A stretch of 64,000 nt of DNA, from NCBI GenBank assembly GCA_963565915.1, contig OY751487.1:3534001-3598000 (forward strand), read 5' to 3'. The translations under genes were made by a program, and so were the position numbers. This document shows, one piece after another, positions 1-10,569 of this stretch. Each line of letters opens with the position of its first letter. The first letter of the stretch is position 1. Below the pieces are notes generated by a model, which saw only the letters and a program-made list of their open reading frames with translations, did no database searches and was not told the origin of the DNA. This DNA comes from Entoloma clypeatum (Eukaryota; Basidiomycota; Agaricomycetes; Agaricales; Entolomataceae).

Positions 1-1
1 C

Positions 2-3000
2 GCGCTTATAGCGCAAATAAATTCTCATTATGCGAATTGTGCTGAATGTAAGAAACAGAATCAATCCAATTGGATTCTTGATTCAGGTGCATCATTGCAC
101 TTTACTTATGATATCAATGATTTCATTGAGTATACCCCACTAAAAGATCGTCAATCTGTGCAAATTGCACAGAAAGGTCACACTATTCAGATCCTTGGAC
201 AAGGAACGGTGTTGATTAATCACACCATCAAGAAAAACGGGAGAAAACAAAACAAAATAACTCGTCTATCACCCGTTTATTATATACCAGATTTAGACGT
301 TCGTCTTTTATCTGTAGGCGAGATCCTTAAACAAGGAAATGAAATTAGCGGACGATTTGGTTCGATCACGCTAAAGACCAATTCAGGTCTTCCTTTGTTT
401 ATGTGTTATCCTCATAAGGCAAATGAATCGATTTATTGGCTAAACGCCACGATCATTAAAGAGGAACAAATACACTTGGTTAGTCTTAGTGTCTCACAGT
501 CTGTTGATTATGACACTTGGCACAAGCGATTCGGACACCCTTCACATGAAGTACTGCGACATGCTTCTAAACATGTCAAAGGTTTCAATGGAGTGGACAA
601 ACCGTCCACTGAGCGACCCTGCAAAGGATGCGCTCTTGGAAAGATGCCTTCAAAATCTTTCCCACCATCTCAGACATGCGCTAAAGCGCCTCTTGAGCTA
701 ATCCATTCGGATTTAAAGCAATTCAAGAAGGCGACTTATAGCAAATATAATTATTATATCAGCTTTGTTGATGACTACACATCACACGCCTGGATCTCTT
801 TATTGAGACTAAAATCCGATGCACACTCTGCACTTCGTGATTTTAATGCCATGGTTAAAAACCAATTCAATACGACAATTAAAACTTGGCGTTTTGATGG
901 CGGCGGTGAGTTTGTCCCTTTCCAAGCAGATATGCGTGAGATGGGAATCCAGGGTGAAGTTACTGTGCCGCACCAGCCACAACAAAACGGTCGTGCAGAA
1001 CGTTTCAACAGAACTTTAATGGATAAAGCACTTGCTATGTTGCATGATGCTTGCCTACCCGAAATATGGATTCAATTTGCGGTAGAACATGCACTTCACT
1101 TGTATAACCGAACTCCATTGAAAAGACATGGATGGCTTACTCCGTATGAGTCCCTTAAAAAGGAAAAGCCTGATGTGTCGAACCTACACGTTTTTGGATG
1201 TGGTGCTTATGTCTTTCTTCCGAAAGAAGTTCGTACTACCACTGCTAAATCCGAGCTGATGATCTTCATCGGATTTAAAACTGGAACTAAAGGTTACCGG
1301 TTTATGCGGATGTCAAACAACGTGGTCTTCATAGGTGTCACAGCAATGTTTGATGAACAGCTGTTCCCAAAATGTTCTACATTGAACAAAATACCTTCGA
1401 TAACACAATACCATGATCCAACATCAGACGATATGGGAAACGATGATGCAAATGGACATGATGGCCCGTCTGATTTACCAACCAACGATTTCCATTCGGA
1501 AGACAATGATACACATGGTCCTGGCGGTTCACATTACCCGTCTAATCCAGGAACCCATGATGACAATCATAACCTCCCTGATACAAATAGCGACCAAACT
1601 GGTCAGCTTCCCGAAGGTTCCAATCAGACTTCTGATGGAACAAACAGACAGGACACCGCTGAGAATCAGCAGTGGGTTCCCCGGACTCGCAATCCAGGGA
1701 AACGTGTGCGCACAGATGCACCAAACGATGATCATGCCTTACCAGGAGATTATCGCCCACAGACTGATCGTCCTCGTCGTACTCGGGTTATACCCCAGCG
1801 TCCTGGAAATATTTACGGGAATAGCCCGGCTGAGGCCTTGCGTCAAAATCAGCGTGATTGGAGCAGAACCGTTCAGGAGGATTCACGGCGATACGCCTAT
1901 AATCCCCGATCGGAGACCAGACCCCAGCAATCTGGTGCTGATCCATCAACTAGCTCTGCTGATCCTCAGATGTATCAGAACAATTCCAATCCGAATTCGG
2001 ATATAGATATGGAGGAATTACTCTATATTAGGGAAGGGGGAGGACAGTCACAAATGCTTGCGCACTTGCTATCTAAAGCAATCCCTGCATATGACGAAAT
2101 TCCACAAGACCCAAAGTCTTGGCAAATGAAGGACATAAATAAGCTACCTGAAAAGGAAAAGCTTGAATGGAAAGCAGCATGTCGTGAGGAACTAGAAGCC
2201 CTCCGAAAGCGCAATGTCTTTAAGTTGGTTGACCTGCCTAAAGGTCGTAAAACCATCAGAAATTGATGGGTATTCGACGTCAAAACTGACGGATGAAAGA
2301 AGGCACGACTTGTTGCCAAGGGTTTCTCACAGATCGAGGGTATCGATTTTGATGAGATCTTCTCACCTGTGATACGTTTCGAGACTATCCGAATCCTCTT
2401 CGCCGTAGCTGCGCTTGAAGGATGGGTGATTGAAGGAGTAGATGTCAAATCAGCTTTTCTCTATGGAGAGCTCGATGAGGAAATCTATATGAATCAACCC
2501 GAAGGCTTTGTTGTCAAAGGCCAAGAACGGAAGGTCATCCGTTTATTAAAAGCACTCTATGGCCTAAAACAGGCGGCAAGAGCGTGGTGGATCGCGCTCA
2601 ATGCATCAATGGAGAAGCTAGGTTTTACTCGCTGTAGAACTGACTCAGGCGTCTTTGTTTACCACAACAAACAATCAGGTGATTTAATAATCGCTTTGAT
2701 CTATGTTGATGACGGCCTGTTCATGGGATCAAACCCAGATCTTGTTCGCAAGATAAAATCTGACTTTAAAAATAAATGGGAAAGTCGTGATCTTGGTATT
2801 GCTAAAGAATTCTTGCGTATGAGAATACGACAAGATTCGGAAAAGCAGATCGTAACAATCGATCAGTCAGAATACCTGAAGAAGATCATTAAGCGCTTTG
2901 GCTTAGAAAATGCAAAGGCTGCTGACACTCCACTCCCAAAGGGTTATTACCCTGCACCAAATGAGGGGGAGGTGGATCCCACACTCAAAACAAGGTACCA

Positions 3001-3700
3001 AATGATCATTGGATCGTTGTTGTACTTGTCCATTGGAACGAGACCGGACATTGCTTTTGCAGTTGCAAAAATGTCACAAATGTCTGCAAATCCTTCTGGA
3101 GAGCATGAGAAATACGCTCTATGGATTATCAGATATCTTGTTGGTACTCAAGACTATTCCATAGTGTATGATGGTCGATCCAAAGCTTCCTTTGAAGCAT
3201 GGACAGATTCAGACTGGGCATCAGACCCATCTGATAGAAAGTCCCAATCGGGATATTTCCTTAAGCTTGCAGGAGGACTTGTTCTTTGGAAAAGTCGCAA
3301 GCAAAAAACAGTGGCACATTCGTCCACTGAGGCGGAAATGGTTGCTGCCAGTGAATGTTCGCGGGAGTGCGAATGGGTTGCACATCTCTTCAGAGAGCTT
3401 GGACTACAGGACATTGCCAAAATGCCATTCCATGTAGACAACCAAGGCGCGATTTTCAATGCGCAAAACCCAGTTACTGAAGGCAGAACCAAACATATAG
3501 CAATCCATCACTTTGCTATACGCGATAGAGTTCAAGATGGATTGATCGAACCAAGGTTCGTTCCGGGAACAGAAAATCCGGCTGATATGTTTACCAAGCC
3601 ACTTGGTCGCCAGGAATTTGAGAAATTCCGTGCTCTACTCCGAATGGAGTTTAAAGAGCCTTATACTCCACTTACGAAACCTACCAGGGATTCTAAGTGA
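2..3700 (+). pseudogene. Copia-1 pol polyprotein (PR-IN-RT-RNaseH), two nonsense codons
   Basis: The frame is open from base 2, so the first ATG/TTG is not a real start. Domains in order: aspartic protease WILDSGASLHFT near 74-110; GAG-pre-integrase with HKRFGH near 520-540 and a CKGC zinc-type pair; integrase with HSDLKQF, VDDYTSH and DGGGEF as the catalytic acids, followed by QQNGRAERFNRTL; RT with QAARAWW and YVDD near 2705; RNase H with TDSDWASD, SSTEAE, VDNQGA and KHIAIHHF. The frame is broken by TGA at 2264-2266 and TGA at 2294-2296, just before the conserved KARLVAKGF block. The second replaces an expected Arg (CGA). No frameshift is seen, so the element is young but dead. Confidence 0.9.
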
Positions 3701-3707
3701 GGGGGAG

Positions 3708-4056
3708 TGTTGAACATATCGCCAGATATGTCACACTATGTGCTTGTCACAGAAAGTGACTATAAGTCACTATTACCATATATGTGAGTTTACGGTATAA
3801 CCACGGACGCATGACTTGTTTATGTATTGTTTGTACAATGGTCCGTGCGCATATTGGATTAGTATAAATACCCATGTATTTAGTACGATAAATCCTAACT
3901 TCTTGAACACCCCAGTTCTTTGAGTTAACTAACAAGCTAGTACAGCTTCTAGAATTCCTTTAGTTACTCTTAACCAGGTTAGTTGAGCTTCCTTCATGCC
4001 TTCGTACCGTTACATCTTGAGCGCCCTTTGGGCTGCCTATGTCGGTTACATCATTA
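3708..4056 (+). repeat. Copia-1 3' LTR (right edge approximate)
   Basis: The left edge is clear: TGTTGAAC directly after the purine tract that follows the pol stop at 3700. The interior is non-coding and AT-rich, with TATA-like tataaat near 3864. The right edge is set where similarity to the Gypsy-C2 integrase region begins (about 4057-4065). No matching CA terminus or target duplication could be proven. Confidence 0.65.
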
Positions 4057-5500
4057 CATCACAACCATCGAAAACCCATGGATTGCACGCATCAAGGCTT
4101 CGAACCGCATGGAGACAGAAGTAGCGCAGGGCCTAAAAAAGAATCCTCATTGGTATCAACAGGAGAATGGGATCATCTATGCAGGAGAACGAGTCTATGT
4201 CCCGCCAGATCCACAATTACGACAAGAATTGATGTTCGAGTCACACAATGCACCAGTGGCTGGACATCCAGGACAGTACCAGACACATGAACTCCTCACT
4301 CGCACCTACTGGTGGCCTACCATACTGCATGATGTGAAGAAGTACGTGAAGGGTTGCGACACTTGTCAACGCAACAAGATTAACCGACAAAAGCGACATG
4401 CTCCGCTACATCCCCATGCAGCACCAAGTCACCCATGGGAAGACATAGGAATCGACGTCGTGGGACCGATACCAGAATCTGATGGAAAAAACGCAATTCT
4501 GGTCATCACGGATAGACATTTGAAGATGCTTCACCTTATTCCGACAACCGTGGAACTATCAGCTGAAGGATTAGCCAAGATCTATCGGGATCAGATATGG
4601 AAGCTTCATGGGATCCCCAAGAAGATCATCAGCAATAGGGGACCGCAGTTCGCCGCGAAGTTCATGGAGATACTCTGCCGCATGCTAGGGATCAAAAGGA
4701 ACCTGTCCACCACATACCACCCACAGACTGACGGACAGGCCGAGCAATCGCATCAGGAGATGGAAGTGTTCTTATGAAACTTCGTCAACCACCTACAGGA
4801 TGATTGGGCTGAATGGATCGCAATTGCAGAGTTCCAGTACAATGACAAAGAACATCAGGTGACGAAGCACACCCCATTCTACCTCAACTACGGTTTACAT
4901 CCGTGGAAGGGAGAGCTCGTGTTAGAAGATACCAATCCAGCTGCCAACAACTTCTTGAAAAAACTCAAACAGGCACGAGAAGAAGCCAATGCTGCGCTGA
5001 AACAAGCACAGGATCAGATGAAGAAGACAGTCGACACACGGCGAAGTCCGTCTCGGGACTACCGCATTGAAGACAAGGTGTGGCTGGAAGGGACTAACAT
5101 CAGGACTGATCGACCCTCAAAGAAACTTGATGCACTCCGACATGGACCATTCAAAGTCCTAGAGAAGAAAGGAGCTAGCACGTACCTTCTTGATCTTCCG
5201 AAGACTTGGAAGATGATTCACCCTGTGTTCAACAAGACCCTGTTGTCACCATATGAAACTCCAAAGTACGCCATCCAGAAAAAGAAACCAGCTCCTGATC
5301 CGATCATCATCGAAGGACGAGAAGAGTACCATGTGTCTACGATCCTAGACTCTCGAAAGTTCCGTGGAAAGATCCAGTATCTCATCCAGTGGGAAGGATA
5401 TGGTCCAGAAGAGAACACATGGGAACCTCGAGCTAATGTTCAGAACGCTCAAGATTTGATCTGTGATTTCCATCAGCAGAACCCGTCTCACCCACGATAA
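4057..5500 (+). pseudogene. Gypsy-C1 integrase and chromodomain, 5'-truncated
   Basis: Matches the same region of Gypsy-C2 (12179-13010, minus). Domains: H2C2 integrase zinc finger (HNAPVAGHPG ... CDTCQRNK), integrase core with DVVGPI, the second catalytic block and YHPQTDGQAEQSHQE, then a C-terminal chromodomain (EEYHVSTILDSR ... IQWEGYGPEENTWEP). Two lesions are visible. The second catalytic Asp block reads ISNRG where C2 has ISDRG (D to N). TGA at 4775-4777 replaces the TGG (Trp) kept in C2. The reading frame is otherwise open to TAA at 5498-5500. The chromodomain places it among chromoviruses. Confidence 0.9.
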
Positions 5501-5634
5501 AAGACAGCTCTCAGAATCCATGACAAGTATCGACCTCATCAGTCAACCACACACCGAGTTCCCCGCTCTAGTCCTTTTCCCTGCCCAATATAGCCTCCCC
5601 CTTCTTCTTCTATCTTTCAACCATCCTTGCCGCC

Positions 5635-6006
5635 ATGTCCAACACCACTGTTACCTCCACCTCTACCACCGACATCAACCCCGCCATTGCCGCCCTCATG
5701 AACGAAGCACTCTCCATGAGAGACCAAATCCATGCTCTCAAAACTTCCCTTGCCGACCTCCTCCATCGCCAGATGCATATCCGGCTTCACTCGTTGTCCA
5801 ACCTACCTGTCGCCCCGAGTCCCGAGGAAAAACAAATTCTTGGAAATTACACCAGCACCCTTGTAATTGAGAATCGACGTATTCAGCTGGCTATCAAAGG
5901 CCTCGAACTCGCCGTAGCCATCAACGAGGAGTTGATATATGATTGGAGCCTCAAGGAAAGTCCGAACTGGTCCGATCCCGGCAACAATGAGGGATGGGGA
6001 CAGTGA
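5635..6006 (+). CDS. Gypsy-C1 accessory ORF after integrase, unknown function
   Basis: An intact 123-residue ORF in sense orientation between the integrase stop (5500) and the 3' LTR (6041), the position where env-like or accessory genes sit in LTR elements. It starts MSNTTVTST with a Ser/Thr-rich head, then a leucine-rich stretch (residues about 17-45) and a second helix-like stretch (IENRRIQLAIKGLELAVAIN, about 78-97) that could form coiled coils. No signal peptide, membrane segment or zinc motif is visible, so it is not an envelope. It ends 34 nt before the LTR. I do not recognise the family. It could be a structural or assembly factor of the element, or a captured host fragment. Confidence 0.55.
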   Translation: MSNTTVTSTSTTDINPAIAALMNEALSMRDQIHALKTSLADLLHRQMHIRLHSLSNLPVAPSPEEKQILGNYTSTLVIENRRIQLAIKGLELAVAINEELIYDWSLKESPNWSDPGNNEGWGQ

Positions 6007-6040
6007 CTCTGTGAGGACACAGAGCTTTGAGAGGGGAACA

Positions 6041-6442
6041 TGTTACGGACTCTACAGTGTGGGGGCCACATCATATCTTTTACTTATCGGCCCGACTTGG
6101 CGCCCTCTTATGAGCTTACTATGTCTAATGTCTACTTTCGCAACCTTCGATTTCCAGTCTGACTCATTACATTACTTTGTCATCCCCTTTAGTATACTTC
6201 GCTCCCGCACTGACTCGCTTTCCGCAGTCAGCTTACTCACTGTACATAGCCTTCCGCAGTCGCCTTACTCATGTGCACTGCCTTCCGCAGTACTGACTCA
6301 TCCGCTACCGCCTATAGTCAGTACCTATATAAACCTCTTGTACTATAGTAGATTCCTTAGATTTAGCAATCACTTTGCTCTTCGCCTTTCCACTTTCCTG
6401 CATACTCTGCCCGAACCTTGGAACGGTTTGTTAAGCATAACA
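6041..6442 (+). repeat. Gypsy-C1 3' LTR (402 bp)
   Basis: Starts TGTTACGG after the polypurine tract gagaggggaaca and ends GCATAACA. It is closely similar over its whole length to the Gypsy-C2 5' LTR (36939-37339, 401 bp). It contains TATA-like tatataa near 6328 and, about 32 nt further, AGATTTAGCAA (6359-6369), the predicted 5' end of the transcript. In C2 this 11-mer is complementary to the primer site. Confidence 0.88.
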
Positions 6443-7041
6443 GTTTGGGCATTGAGGCCGCGAGTTTCAACAACACACTCGCTCAGCATTGACTGCCGAG
6501 CACCTCGGCAATCGCCGAAAGTTGAACCATAAGTCGACGGCCAGCGAAACGTTCCCACAGTTCTTTTTATCCCCCACCTCCACTCCATATGGCCACCACC
6601 TCTGCCCAACGCCCACCACTCATGGCTAACGACCACCACTTGTGGCCAACGGCCCGCTATTGCCCCCTCTAGCGCCCAACGGCCTACTTTCGCACACAAC
6701 GGCCTCTGTTCATGCCCAATGCCTCCACCCACGCCCAACGGCCCCTCCTGTGCCCAACGGCCTCCACCCACGCCCAACGTGTTGAACAACCTCCGTTCAT
6801 GGCCAACGGCTACCACTCCCATACATATATATATTTAGCCATGATGTATAATTAATCGACCCACCAAACCGGTTCTGACCGGTCCAGACCAGTTCGGTCC
6901 ACCGTCCATGGGTCTGATGGTCCGGTCCTGAGTGGTCCGGTCCGGTTTTTTGCCCTTTTGTCATATATGAAGACCGGTCTCGGTCTCGGTCTATGCCCCT
7001 CGGAGGCAAAAAACCGAACTGAACCGAACCCTCAAACACTA
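6443..7041 (-). mobile_element. hAT-2a, non-autonomous hAT-like element, truncated
   Basis: The right end reads TCAAACACTA and is followed by CTGGTAAC, the expected 8-bp target copy inside a gypsy-B gag fragment. The interior has the same GCCCAACGGCC minisatellite (6560-6815) and flanking sequence as hAT-2d, reversed (compare 61800-61960). Near the end lie clustered ACCGGT motifs typical of this family's subterminal repeats. The other end is lost where Gypsy-C1 begins. No transposase is seen. Confidence 0.7.
6560..6815 (-). repeat. GTTGGGC minisatellite (array 1)
   Basis: Irregular tandem copies of a unit built on GCCCAACGGCC(T/C) (reverse of GGCCGTTGGGC), spaced about 15-30 bp. The same motif forms arrays at 52672-53212, 54690-54823, 55564-55853 and 61628-61800, each time inside a hAT-like element. 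Confidence 0.8.
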
Positions 7042-7230
7042 CTGGTAACGTGCTTGGCTTTACTTGAGTCCCAAGGACATCTTTAATCCGCTCCGCCAAC
7101 CCAGAGTAGTACCGGTGATGCAGGGTGGAGCTGTCCCAGTGTGTTTTGGCAGCAAGGCATGTGAACTCGATATTATACTTGAGAATGTGTTGATTTTCGC
7201 GCATTTTGAGATTGTCCAGAGAGCCGGCAA
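7042..7230 (-). pseudogene. Gypsy-B gag fragment (B2)
   Basis: The reverse strand matches the gag region of Gypsy-B1 around 26085-26275, including the residues MRENQHILKYNIEFTRLAAK and HHRYYSGLAERIKDVLGTQ with a few changes. It begins at the hAT-2a target site CTGGTAAC and ends at gagagccggca, where unrelated sequence starts. It is a remnant with no promoter or LTR. Confidence 0.85.
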
Positions 7231-7518
7231 AGATAATAATTAATAGTTATAGATGTATCACCAGATTTAAACCCTACACTAAGTATTATTTGACTTATCC
7301 TCAATTTGATCCTAGCTTTAATTCATTTTATATTTACAGTATTGAAATAAACTCTACAACGGGTGGAAAGAGCAAACAATCCAGGAGGAATCACAACCCG
7401 TGTTGGCGTCTTGGTACGTTCAAGTTGGGCTCCGTCATGTCTCTGTTAGTGTATCATAACACAACAATGCTGATCAATCACCTCATAGGTTCCGTATCCT
7501 GATGAAACAGAGACACTT
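7231..7518 (+). other. Upstream region of the DDE_1 transposase gene; candidate 5' exon and intron
   Basis: AT-rich to about 7360. A possible exon (gggtggaaagagcaaacaat onward) ends near 7411 at ttg/gtacgttc, and a plausible 3' splice site catag lies at 7484-7488, followed by a stretch that translates VPYPDETETLLKMLIALRET, continuous with the gene below. The start codon was not identified. Confidence 0.4.
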
Positions 7519-9045
7519 TTGAAGATGCTCATTGCTCTTCGGGAGACCAGTGTAACCATGACTCTCACTACCATTCGTGGCTTGATGATTGCCCACTTTC
7601 AACATTGTGCACCCGAAATTTTCAAGAAACCTGCAAAAGACGGATCGTTCGTCTGCTGCTCAGAAGAGTTTGTCTGCCAATTTCTTCAGCGCTCACTTGG
7701 CTGGCGTCTACGTCGTGCTACACGTGCTGGAAAGAAGATACCAAAAGATGCTGAGGAAATCTTACACAAGGCCTTTCTTTGGATGGCATACTGCATTAAG
7801 GATGAGAACATCCCTTTGGCACTTATCGTTAACAGTGATCAAACCCAAGTTACCTACATGCAAGGCTGCCATATGACATATGCAGAGGTTGGTTCCAAGC
7901 AGATAACGACTGTTGGACAGGATGAAAAGCGTGCACTCACTGTTCTGGTCTCACTCACCAATGACAGAACTCTCTTACCCTTCCAGGCAATCTACAAAGG
8001 GTCTACTGACCCTTCGCTCCCATCCAAGACGTCGCCTGATTATGGAGAAGCTATGAAAGCTGGATTTCTATTTAATGTGTCTCGGACCAAAACATATTGG
8101 GCCATGAAAGAGACTATGCACCACTTCGTCAACAAGATTCTTGCCCCGTATTTTGACCGCACTACAGAGAGGCTTGGGCTCCACCCGGACCAATGTCGGC
8201 TTTGGCAGATCGACTGCTGGTCGGTACATTGCAAGAAAGAGTTTATTGATTGGATGACAGAGAAACACCCAAAGATTGTCATCAATTTCGTTCCGGCATG
8301 TTTAACTGGCCTTTTTCAGCCATGTGATGTTGGTTTCCAGTGTGTTTTCAAACTCTCGCTCAAAGAGTCATCTCACAAAGATGTTGTTGACGAGGTATTG
8401 GGTCAGTTGCGCAACCAGGTCTCTTCTGATGATGTCAATATTGATACGCAGATTGGAAACTGTGCAATCGGACACCAAGTTGGCTGTGGAAGGCCTACAC
8501 GGAGCTCAACAGGCAAGAAATCATCCAAAAGGTATCTAAAGTCCTGTCTGGTTATACAACACCATCTTAATGAACCTTAGGCCTGGCAGCTATGTCGTGC
8601 TGGAGAATTTAATCTTTCATATGAAAGCCTCATGAGCCCTGAAGCATGCCAGCTTCTTCGCGAACTTCCTATCACAAATCCCACCTTTTTTGCTGAGTTG
8701 ACAAAGTCACATGTCATGGTACCGTCCCTCTCATCCGAGGAGGCTGAAGCTGAAGACGAGGATGTTTTGGAGGTTGATCTTGTTGGAGATGACAGTGTTG
8801 TCCTGATCAATGCTCTTGTTGATTTTGTTCATGGAGCGCTCCCGAACACTGCTGACCAACAGTTCCAAGCTCGATTTGGTAGTCTCACAACGACGGCAGA
8901 GGCAGAAGATGTGCTGGTAGAGATGGTTGAGGGGGTATTAGTTGATACCACAAAGACGGCACTGAAAGTGGAAGGACGAGGTCAGCGTAAAAAATTCTGC
9001 AACAAATTGTATGCCGATAAAGCCTTCAGATGGTGGCAGCATTAG
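7519..9045 (+). pseudogene. DDE_1-superfamily transposase gene, decayed, with one short intron
   Basis: Encodes a DDE_1-type endonuclease, likely the transposase of a DNA transposon. Conserved blocks (residue numbers from 7519): NSDQTQ (D107), GSKQITTVGQDEKRA, LPFQAIYKG, QIDCWSVH (D232) and FQPCDVGFQ (D270), the expected three acids. Near 8452-8458 one base appears deleted: before it the reading is DTQIG, after it the neighbouring frame gives NRTPSWLWKAYTELN. A 49-nt intron is likely at 8532-8580 (AAG/GTATCT ... TTAATGA ... CTTAG/G). Splicing joins RQEIIQK to AWQLCRAGEFNLSYESL, restoring the usual family sequence. The C-terminal acidic region runs to TAG at 9043-9045. No terminal inverted repeats were found. 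Confidence 0.75.
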
Positions 9046-9431
9046 GGAACATGTTTTAGCATTAGAAAACGCGCTGCAGGCCGCTCTGAAAGCCTCAAAA
9101 AATTGGTTGGAAAAAGTCTTCGAAAAAATTTGTGACCATGACAACATAAAAAATCTCTTCTCTTCATTGCGCTTTGTGATGCGTGACCAAAGAGTTGGTC
9201 AGTGGAGTACAGTATGACGCGTGCATCCCGCACGTGTCTCGTAGTTTTTTTTTTGGTAGTTTAGATACATGTTTTTTCTACTGCGAACACCCGTGCGGGA
9301 ACCCAAACCCGTCGGTACCTGCGCGTACCCACGCTGCATCTACCCGCAGGTCGACAGGTTGCTACCCATGCTGGTATGGGTATGGGTTGGCGTTGTCGTA
9401 CCCATGGGAGTACCCGTGCCATTGCCTAGGA
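9046..9431. repeat. Non-coding; GGGTAC-rich remnant
   Basis: 9046-9240 shows nothing recognisable. 9285-9430 is dense in GGGTA/TACCC words (acccgtgcggg, tacccatgggagtaccc) and resembles the subterminal part of hAT-1 (46400-46560), so it is probably a degraded relative. No gene is supported. Confidence 0.45.
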
Positions 9432-10050
9432 CTACCGCAACTGCCGATGACAACGTCTTACTGACGCTGGGCCGGGCCGCGATGCAGAAGGCTGCTTGGT
9501 GGTTTTCTTCCTCGGCAGTGGTGAGGATGTCTTTGAGATAGATGTAACACTTTTTATCGTAGTCGATCTGTGGTGAGTCCCAGATGAAAGAGCCAGGGTA
9601 GAGGTTGAGTATGCGGTTTCCCAGGCGAGCTTCGTTGCTGAGGTAGTCGGATCTCTCAAGTTTGACAGTGGTCATCAGTTTCTGAATATTGACGACTGGG
9701 CTAAGGGTCTTCTCCTCTGCTTTGAGCAGGAGCTCACAGACGACAGGGTGGGTTGTGGGAAGCTGGGTGGCTCTGATACGAGAGTGCTGCACAAGCTTGG
9801 TGATGTGTTGTCTGGCAGGCATGAGCCCCGCAATAGCGAGGACACCCCTGATAGGCGACTGGTTGAAAGCGCCGGTAATCCATCTGACTGCTCTGTAGTG
9901 GACCGAGTTCATAAGATTGAAGGCGGTTTGAAGGCATGGACCGTTATAGTACCAGAGTTAGCATCCGTATGTGAGGATCAGCATGATGCACGATACGTAC
10001 AAGAGGCGTTTAAGGCGAGGTGTGAGGCCGCGTGAGGAGTTGCCAAGGAG
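9432..10050 (-). pseudogene. Non-LTR (LINE) retrotransposon fragment, RT C-terminal region
   Basis: The reverse strand encodes a stretch typical of the region after the RT core of LINE elements: RLKRLLYVSCIMLILTYGC, then LWYYN, then HYRAVRWITGAFNQSPIRG, ending with a variable LPTTHPVV region. A TAA replaces an expected CAA (Gln) just before LWYYN at about 9957. It is severed on both sides: there is no endonuclease, catalytic RT box or poly-A tail. It abuts hAT-2b on the right. Confidence 0.7.
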
Positions 10051-10454
10051 GAGGGAGATGGCTGGTTGTGCCTTTTTTGGAAGTGGCCTATTTGGGAAGT
10101 GAAAAAGTGGGTATGTAGAGTGAGTGAGCAAGAAATTACAATGGTTCTGTGGCTTAGTTGGTTAAGTTGTTAGAATAATAGTATATACTATAGAGGCTGA
10201 GAGTTCAAGTCTTACTGATGGCACAAATTTTGCTTCGTGCTGGGCCCTTGGAGTGTTCTGTGAAAAAGACCAGTTTAAACCGGTCCGAACCGGTCTTTAA
10301 CCGGTCTTTCAAATCTTAAAATTTGGAGAGAACCGAGGACTGGTTGTGATCAAAAACCTTAAAACTTGAGACCGCGGTCCGGTCTCAATCCAGTTCGTTC
10401 AGGTCCGGTTTCGGTCTGGTTTTAGGTTCTTGAGACTGGACTTAGAAACACTAC
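10051..10454 (+). mobile_element. hAT-2b, right end of hAT-like element
   Basis: Nearly identical to 62938-63330, the right end of hAT-2d. It ends ACTTAGAAACACTA and is followed by CCTGAAAT, an 8-bp stretch of the gypsy-B LTR that would be the target duplication. The subterminal part is rich in AACCGGTC. Its left end is not seen next to a matching CCTGAAAT, so the copy is truncated or rearranged. Confidence 0.7.
10142..10235 (+). repeat. tRNA-like segment (SINE-type A and B boxes)
   Basis: TGGCTTAGTTGG fits the pol III A box. About 50 nt downstream, AGTTCAAGTCT is close to the B box (GGTTCGANTCC). Between them lies agtatatactat, which may be a hairpin or intron-like insert. A second copy is at 63019-63105. 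No acceptor-stem partner or terminator run of T's follows at once, so it is probably a tRNA-derived relic inside the hAT end rather than a working tRNA gene. Confidence 0.45.
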
Positions 10455-10569
10455 CTGAAATTGGGACACCTTATCCAACAAACAGCGGCGCAACACATAC
10501 ATTGAAGCCATGTCCCTCCCCTTTGTCGTTCCTCCGCATTTCCAGAGTTCCGCTCCAGTCTCAGTCTTA
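10455..10569 (+). repeat. Gypsy-B LTR fragment (B3)
   Basis: Matches Gypsy-B1 LTR from 25299 (cctgaaattgggacacc) to about 25411 with several C/T and G/A changes. It is cut by hAT-2b on the left and by the Tc1 element on the right. Confidence 0.85.

Larger units (their letters stand above)
1..4056 (+). mobile_element. Copia-1, Ty1/copia retrotransposon, 3' part
   Basis: The window opens inside this element, so its 5' LTR and gag lie upstream or are lost. Order seen: protease, GAG-pre-integrase, integrase, reverse transcriptase, RNase H, a purine-rich tract (gtgaggggga) and a 3' LTR that starts with TGTTGAAC. The RT-after-integrase order is diagnostic of Ty1/copia. It differs clearly in protein sequence from the two Copia-2 copies. 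Its LTR abuts the truncated Gypsy-C1, so it probably inserted into that element, but the right LTR edge and target duplication could not be fixed. Confidence 0.9.

Noticed and set aside
10142..10235. Functional tRNA gene
   Set aside because: No complete cloverleaf or matching acceptor stem found, and the copy at 63019 has a deletion. Kept only as tRNA-like.
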